Below the pieces are notes generated by a model. It had not been told where the DNA came from and ran no database searches. It saw only the letters and a program-made list of their open reading frames with translations. Positions 59,628 to 64,000 of a stretch of 64,000 bases of DNA are shown one piece after another. The DNA is from Prevotellaceae bacterium HUN156 (GTDB taxonomy: Bacteria > Bacteroidota > Bacteroidia > Bacteroidales > Bacteroidaceae), in the NCBI GenBank assembly GCA_900119285.1, contig FPIT01000009.1, positions 1 to 64,000 on the forward strand, given 5' to 3'. How positions within the stretch are numbered: the first letter of the stretch is position 1; every line of letters starts with the position of its first letter. The translations under genes were made by a program, and so were the position numbers.

Positions 59628-61649
59628 ATGAAATATAATAATATCAAATCCTTTTTGTGTGGTTCTCTGCTTCTTTTAGCAGGTGCTTCTCTCACATCCT
59701 GCACAGACTGGCTCGATAAGGACCCAGATTCTATCATTGCGGAGGATGAAGCATTTAAGAACTTCAAGAATTTCCAAGGATATGTTGAGGAAATCTATAG
59801 TAAGATTCCCAGCAAAGAGATGGTCAATTATTGTACTGCATGGAACTTTGGTGATGACGCTGTTCACAATCCTGAGGGCTATGCACACATGGATCACCAG
59901 GTTGACCTCGGTAACTACCGTAACTGGTATACCAATAGCCAGTGCTGGCTGAATGGTGACAGAAGTTCACTGTGGAAGAATTCTTGGTACTGTATCCGTA
60001 AGTGTAATATGGGTATTGAGAATATTGGTTCTCTCGTTGGTACCGATGAGGAGCGTGACCTGTTGCTCGGACAGATGTATTTCTTCCGTGCATGGTGGCA
60101 CTTTGAATTGATGTGCTACTTCGGTGGTCTTCCTTATATTGATAAGGCATTTGTGGATGGTCATATTCCCGAGCTTCCTCGTTTGTCTTTCCAGGAATGT
60201 GCAGATCGTTGTGCAGAAGACTTTGAGCGTGCTGCAGAACTTCTTCCGATGGATCCTGCTGACTGGGATGATACGAATGTTTCAAGAGATAATAGCTTGG
60301 CAGACCAGACCCATTCAAAAAATCAGTTCCGTGTCAATAAGTTTATGGCACTTTGCTACTTGGGTAAGTGCTATCTCTGGGCTGGTTCTCCTCTGATGAA
60401 GGAGTTTGAGAAGTGGAATAAGGGCGGTCAGCCTGTTCTGCTGGGTGCAAGCCAGAATGGTAAGACTTATGATTATGATGAGGCATACTGTAAGAAGGCT
60501 GCTGAGGCTCTTGGTAGAGCACTTGACTTAGTTGCCAAAGGCCAGGTTACTTACAAACTGGCTGAGTTCAAGTATGCTGATGTCTATAATCATGAAGAAA
60601 AGTCAGAGGACCTGAAAAATAAGACTTACTCAGGTATTTTCTATACTGTTAGTGATGGTTGGAAAATGCCAGGTGTTGACGAGGCTATCTTCCGTGGCTC
60701 ACACCCCGGTGCTAACTCTTCTAACTGGAACTGTGCAAAGATCTTCGGTCCTAAGGTGGCTGGTATCGTAGAGCATGATAACATTATCCATCATCCTACA
60801 GGAAACCTGATTGACCAGTATGGAATGGCTAATGGTCAGCCCATCTATCTGATTGAGAATGGTCACTATGTAATCAATCCGAAGGCAGAGTGGGATCCTA
60901 CTCATCCCTATAAAGGCCGTGATCCACGATTCTATCATGACATCGTATTTGATGGCTTCCACTATGTGCTCAAGACTGAGAACCTGAACGAGGCTCAGAA
61001 GCCCCATGAGTACTGCTCACTTTATACTGGTGGTGCTATGCGCTCTGTAGATAATGGTAGTAGCACAGGTTACTTCATTCAGAAGCTGGTTCCTCACCAG
61101 TGTAACATCGGTGATAAGTGGTACGACTATGGTATGGCTTTGCAGACTTATCTACCTTATATGCGTCTGGCTGATGTCTATCTGATGTTTGCAGAGGCAA
61201 TGGCTGGTTTCGAGCATGAGGTTGGTAAATTAAAGCAGAAGACAACCTATTGTCCTTCATACTCTGCAGTAGAGGCTATCAATGCACTCCGCGATCGCGT
61301 AGGAATGGAAGGTGTACAAGATAATTTCTTGGATACCCGTGAACACTTCCTTGATGAAGTTCGTCGTGAGCGTGCCGTAGAGCTTTCATTTGAAGGTTTC
61401 CGCTGGTGTGACTTGCAGCGTTGGTTGCTCCTGACCGAGCCTCCTTATACGGAGAAATACTCTCATGAGTTTGAGCGTATGCAGAAAGATTCTTGGTTCA
61501 AGAAGAACGATCCTAAGGATGCAGAAGTGGCTAATTTCCACCACAAGACGCTGATTAAGCGTCATCTGGAAGCTAAGCACTACTGGTTCCCATTCCCAGA
61601 GAAGGATGTTTATCTGTACAAAGGATTTAAGCAGAATCCTGGATGGTAA
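59628..61649 (+). CDS. SusD/RagB family surface glycan-binding lipoprotein
   Basis: Partner of the preceding SusC, 673 residues. The lipobox LTSC places the lipid on Cys25, followed by TDWLDKDPDS. The N-terminal helical part (YVEEIYSKIPSKEMVNYCTAW), RDLLLGQMYFFRAWWHFEL, and the C-terminal signature EVRRERAVELSFEGFRWCDLQRW are family marks, and the end YWFPFPEKDVYLYKGFKQNPGW is typical. It is longer than average SusD (500-600), with extra loops around residues 330-440 that may form the ligand site. 22 bp separate it from susC. Confidence 0.95.
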   Translation: MKYNNIKSFLCGSLLLLAGASLTSCTDWLDKDPDSIIAEDEAFKNFKNFQGYVEEIYSKIPSKEMVNYCTAWNFGDDAVHNPEGYAHMDHQVDLGNYRNWYTNSQCWLNGDRSSLWKNSWYCIRKCNMGIENIGSLVGTDEERDLLLGQMYFFRAWWHFELMCYFGGLPYIDKAFVDGHIPELPRLSFQECADRCAEDFERAAELLPMDPADWDDTNVSRDNSLADQTHSKNQFRVNKFMALCYLGKCYLWAGSPLMKEFEKWNKGGQPVLLGASQNGKTYDYDEAYCKKAAEALGRALDLVAKGQVTYKLAEFKYADVYNHEEKSEDLKNKTYSGIFYTVSDGWKMPGVDEAIFRGSHPGANSSNWNCAKIFGPKVAGIVEHDNIIHHPTGNLIDQYGMANGQPIYLIENGHYVINPKAEWDPTHPYKGRDPRFYHDIVFDGFHYVLKTENLNEAQKPHEYCSLYTGGAMRSVDNGSSTGYFIQKLVPHQCNIGDKWYDYGMALQTYLPYMRLADVYLMFAEAMAGFEHEVGKLKQKTTYCPSYSAVEAINALRDRVGMEGVQDNFLDTREHFLDEVRRERAVELSFEGFRWCDLQRWLLLTEPPYTEKYSHEFERMQKDSWFKKNDPKDAEVANFHHKTLIKRHLEAKHYWFPFPEKDVYLYKGFKQNPGW

Positions 61650-61654
61650 TGATA

Positions 61655-61687
61655 ATGCATAATTCATAATTCATAATGCATAATTGA
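61655..61687. repeat. Low-complexity ATAATTC repeat between susD and the second susC
   Basis: Plus strand GCATAATTCATAATTCATAA followed by TGCATAATTG: four imperfect 8-bp units in the 46-bp gap. There is no clear promoter here, so the second susC is probably read from 56345. Confidence 0.6.
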
Positions 61688-61695
61688 AAGAACAT

Positions 61696-64000
61696 ATGAA
61701 AAATATTAAAACAAACATATTTCTCTTTGCCATGTGTGCTGTAGCACCTCTGACGGTTAATGCACAGACCGCTGAGGATGGTGATTCAGTAGTGGCAAAA
61801 AAGAAAGTCCATGTTGCTTTCCGTGACAAGGATGCTGACCATCTACTTGGAGGCGTTTCCTATGTCGATATGGAAGAGCTGGCAAAGAAGGACTACACCA
61901 TGAGCAGTCTTGAAGACTTGAATGGACTCGTTGGTGGTTGGAATGGCAACAACCTTTGGGGTATGGACAATGACCGTCTGGACAATAACGACAATGGTAA
62001 TACACCTCTCGTTATCATCGATGGCGTGAAGCGTCCTTCTAACAACGTACTGCCTTCAGAAATCGAACAGATTACCTTCTTGAAAGGTGCGCAGGCAGTA
62101 GTTCTCTATGGTGCTAAAGGTGCTAAAGGTGCTATCGTAATCACTACTAAGCGTGGTAAGGTAGATGGCCTTCAGGTTACAGCGAATGCCAATACTGGCT
62201 GGCACTTTGCTAAGGAATTCCCCGAGTACATCGGTTCTGCAGAGTATATGACGCTCTATAACGAGGCGCTCTATAACGATGCCCGTGGTCAGGGAAATGA
62301 CCTTTCGAAGGTTTCCGGCTATTCTCAGCAGGAAATTTATAATCATGCTTTAGGCGCTAACCCTTATCGTTATCCCAATGTAAACTGGTATTCTGACGAG
62401 TATGTACGTAAGGCATACAACCGTTCAGAGGGTACGTTGGAAATCCAGGGCGGTGGTACGCGTGCTCACTTCTATACGAACATCAACTACTATCGTGCTG
62501 AGGATTTGATTAACTTCGGTCCTGCTAAGGATAATTATACCGATCGTTTTAGTGTACGTGGTAATGTGGACCTTCTTGTTAATAAATACGTTACAGGTTG
62601 GGCTAATGTAAGTGCTACCTATTATAACGAGAACAAGAACAAGGGTGACTTCTGGAACGCTGCATCAACGATGCGACCAAACTTCCCACAGAATGCAGCT
62701 CCATTGATTCCTATTAGCATGGTAGACCCCAATGCAAGCAAAGCATTGGCTACGCTCGGTAAATCTCTGAACCTGGTTGGCGGACAGTGGTTCCCCGGTG
62801 GTGGTGCTGACAATGCGAAGACGAATGCCATTGCTGACTGCTACTTTGGTGGTGAGACGCAGGCTGTTAGTCGTCAGTTCCAGTTCGATGCGGGTATCAA
62901 CTACGACATGAGCAAGTTTGTCAAGGGCTTGTCGTTCAAGACACTGTTCTCTATTGACTATGCAGCCAACTATAGCTTGGCATATAACAATAAGTATGGT
63001 CTGTTCCAACCCACATGGAGTAACTATAACACCGTTGATGCCATCGTTGCTCTGAAGCAAATGGACGATGAGGTTGTAACAGGTACAAAGACCATGTCTA
63101 ATACGAAATATCGTCAGACTATTACATGGAATGGTCATTTCGACTATGAGAATACCTTCGCTGGCAAACACCATGTAACAGGTATTTTGCTGGCAAATAT
63201 GTACACTACTACAGCCAGCGGTACATACCATCGTTATGCTAATGCCAACTTAGGCTTGCAAGCTGGTTACGACTATATGGGCCGCTACTTTGCTGAGGTC
63301 GGTTTGGCAGGTGTTCATTCTGCTCGTCTTCCTGAAGGAAATCGTGAGGCACTCTCACATACTTTCACTTTGGGTTGGAATCTTGCAAAGGAGAACTTCC
63401 TGAAGGATACGTTTGTTGACGATTTGATGTTGAGTGCATCATACAGCAATTTGAATGATGACGCTGATGTATATGTGGATAATCAAAATCCCGATTATGA
63501 AAACTACTACCTCTACGATGCAACATGGAAGGACGATGGTACAAGTTTCGCATGGGATGAAGGTGCGAATTCTGCCACTGCTACTTATTGTTCCGCTGGC
63601 AAGAATCCTGCTCTTGGTTATGTTCATCGCAAGGAATTCTCAGCAACCCTTCGTGGTTCGTTCTTCAATAAGTTAATTAGCGCAGAGCTGACCTATTTTA
63701 ATACTGACATGGATGGCTATATTAGTCCAGACCCAACTCTATATCCTTCACACCTGAAGGGAGGTATTAGTAGTGGTCAGTTCGCGGCACGTTATAACGC
63801 TAACACCGCAAATCGTAGAGGACTTGACTTCAGCATTAAAGCTCAGAAGCAGTTTGGAAAGGTGCATGCAGAACTCGGTTTCGTAGGTACTTATCTCCAG
63901 ACTGAATGGAAGAAATATGATGAAATTGCATCAGATAATTCTCCTTGGCTGAACACTAAAAAGCAACTGATGCATGAGGGTACACCTCTTGACGCTATTC
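61696..64000 (+). CDS. Second SusC-like TonB-dependent transporter, N-terminally reduced (3' part beyond window)
   Basis: It starts at 61696 with MKNIKTNIFLFAMCAVAPLT and a signal peptide cut near VNAQ; 768 codons are visible and open to the end. The usual carboxypeptidase-regulatory-like domain and VVVGYG TonB-box are missing. After the signal comes VVAKKKVHVAFRDKDADHLL and a variant plug (LNGLVGGWNGNNLWGMDNDR) that rejoins the family at VIIDGVKRPSNNVLPSEIEQ and AVVLYGAKGAKGAIVITTK. The barrel is normal as far as seen. Loci with two susC genes around one or two susD genes are typical of xylan utilisation in Prevotella; a second susD would be expected next. Confidence 0.92.
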   Translation, partial: MKNIKTNIFLFAMCAVAPLTVNAQTAEDGDSVVAKKKVHVAFRDKDADHLLGGVSYVDMEELAKKDYTMSSLEDLNGLVGGWNGNNLWGMDNDRLDNNDNGNTPLVIIDGVKRPSNNVLPSEIEQITFLKGAQAVVLYGAKGAKGAIVITTKRGKVDGLQVTANANTGWHFAKEFPEYIGSAEYMTLYNEALYNDARGQGNDLSKVSGYSQQEIYNHALGANPYRYPNVNWYSDEYVRKAYNRSEGTLEIQGGGTRAHFYTNINYYRAEDLINFGPAKDNYTDRFSVRGNVDLLVNKYVTGWANVSATYYNENKNKGDFWNAASTMRPNFPQNAAPLIPISMVDPNASKALATLGKSLNLVGGQWFPGGGADNAKTNAIADCYFGGETQAVSRQFQFDAGINYDMSKFVKGLSFKTLFSIDYAANYSLAYNNKYGLFQPTWSNYNTVDAIVALKQMDDEVVTGTKTMSNTKYRQTITWNGHFDYENTFAGKHHVTGILLANMYTTTASGTYHRYANANLGLQAGYDYMGRYFAEVGLAGVHSARLPEGNREALSHTFTLGWNLAKENFLKDTFVDDLMLSASYSNLNDDADVYVDNQNPDYENYYLYDATWKDDGTSFAWDEGANSATATYCSAGKNPALGYVHRKEFSATLRGSFFNKLISAELTYFNTDMDGYISPDPTLYPSHLKGGISSGQFAARYNANTANRRGLDFSIKAQKQFGKVHAELGFVGTYLQTEWKKYDEIASDNSPWLNTKKQLMHEGTPLDAI

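Noticed and set aside
62665-63231. 188-residue minus-strand frame
   Set aside because: Antisense to the second susC; composition typical of shadow frames.

Overview
The window looks like a chromosomal segment of a Bacteroidales bacterium, most likely Prevotella or a close relative. The basis is SusC/SusD pairs, a hybrid two-component system, a type III glutamine synthetase, LL-diaminopimelate aminotransferase (DapL), a BamA/OmpH/UppS/MurI block, and the Bacteroidetes promoter signature TAnnTTTG (often with TTTG about 20 bp upstream) in front of most transcription units. The species assignment is inference.

Layout. 1-4159 (minus): the end of one nutrient-uptake locus, a SusD-like lipoprotein cut by the window edge and its SusC partner. 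4505-12365 (minus): five glutamine-linked genes, pyrG, a purF-type amidotransferase, asnB, carA and a carB that covers only the first half of the usual enzyme. 12640-15168 (minus): glnB, amtB and an outer-membrane protein. 15480-25935 (plus): gltB, gltD, dapF, dapL and glnN. Together 4.5-26 kb is a nitrogen island: ammonium uptake and sensing, GS-GOGAT, and several enzymes that spend glutamine. 26-33.4 kb: greA, tRNA-Asn, a secreted S41 protease, a sirtuin, three FKBP-type prolyl isomerases, rbfA and a LolC/E-like permease. 33.4-42.7 kb (minus): envelope biogenesis (DUF6242-like lipoprotein, DUF6089-like protein, uppS, bamA, three ompH/skp genes, murI) with pfkA inside it. 42.9-49.4 kb: a large secreted protein, a DKNYY-repeat protein, a 31-residue membrane peptide missed by ordinary ORF cut-offs, pckA and upp. 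49.4-51.9 kb: a divergent VapE/VirE-like ATPase and HU-like protein with an elaborate regulatory region between them, bracketed by two related 41-bp palindromes. 51.9-64 kb: a polysaccharide utilisation locus with an HTCS sensor, susC, susD and a second, N-terminally reduced susC that runs off the end.

The best candidate for something undescribed is the VapE/HU cassette (49381-51896): GATAG/CTATC palindromes, three 22-bp iterons, a hairpin-rich leader with decamer repeats, and matching palindromes at both ends. Other points worth checking are the half-length carB, two promoter-terminator units without an ORF (28.5 and 56.0 kb) that may be small RNAs, the 31-aa membrane peptide, an 11-bp direct repeat before susC that may be the HTCS operator, and a repeat-plus-palindrome that seems to have become the signal-peptide code of bamA and its neighbour. 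All functional assignments come from reading the sequence; no database search was possible.
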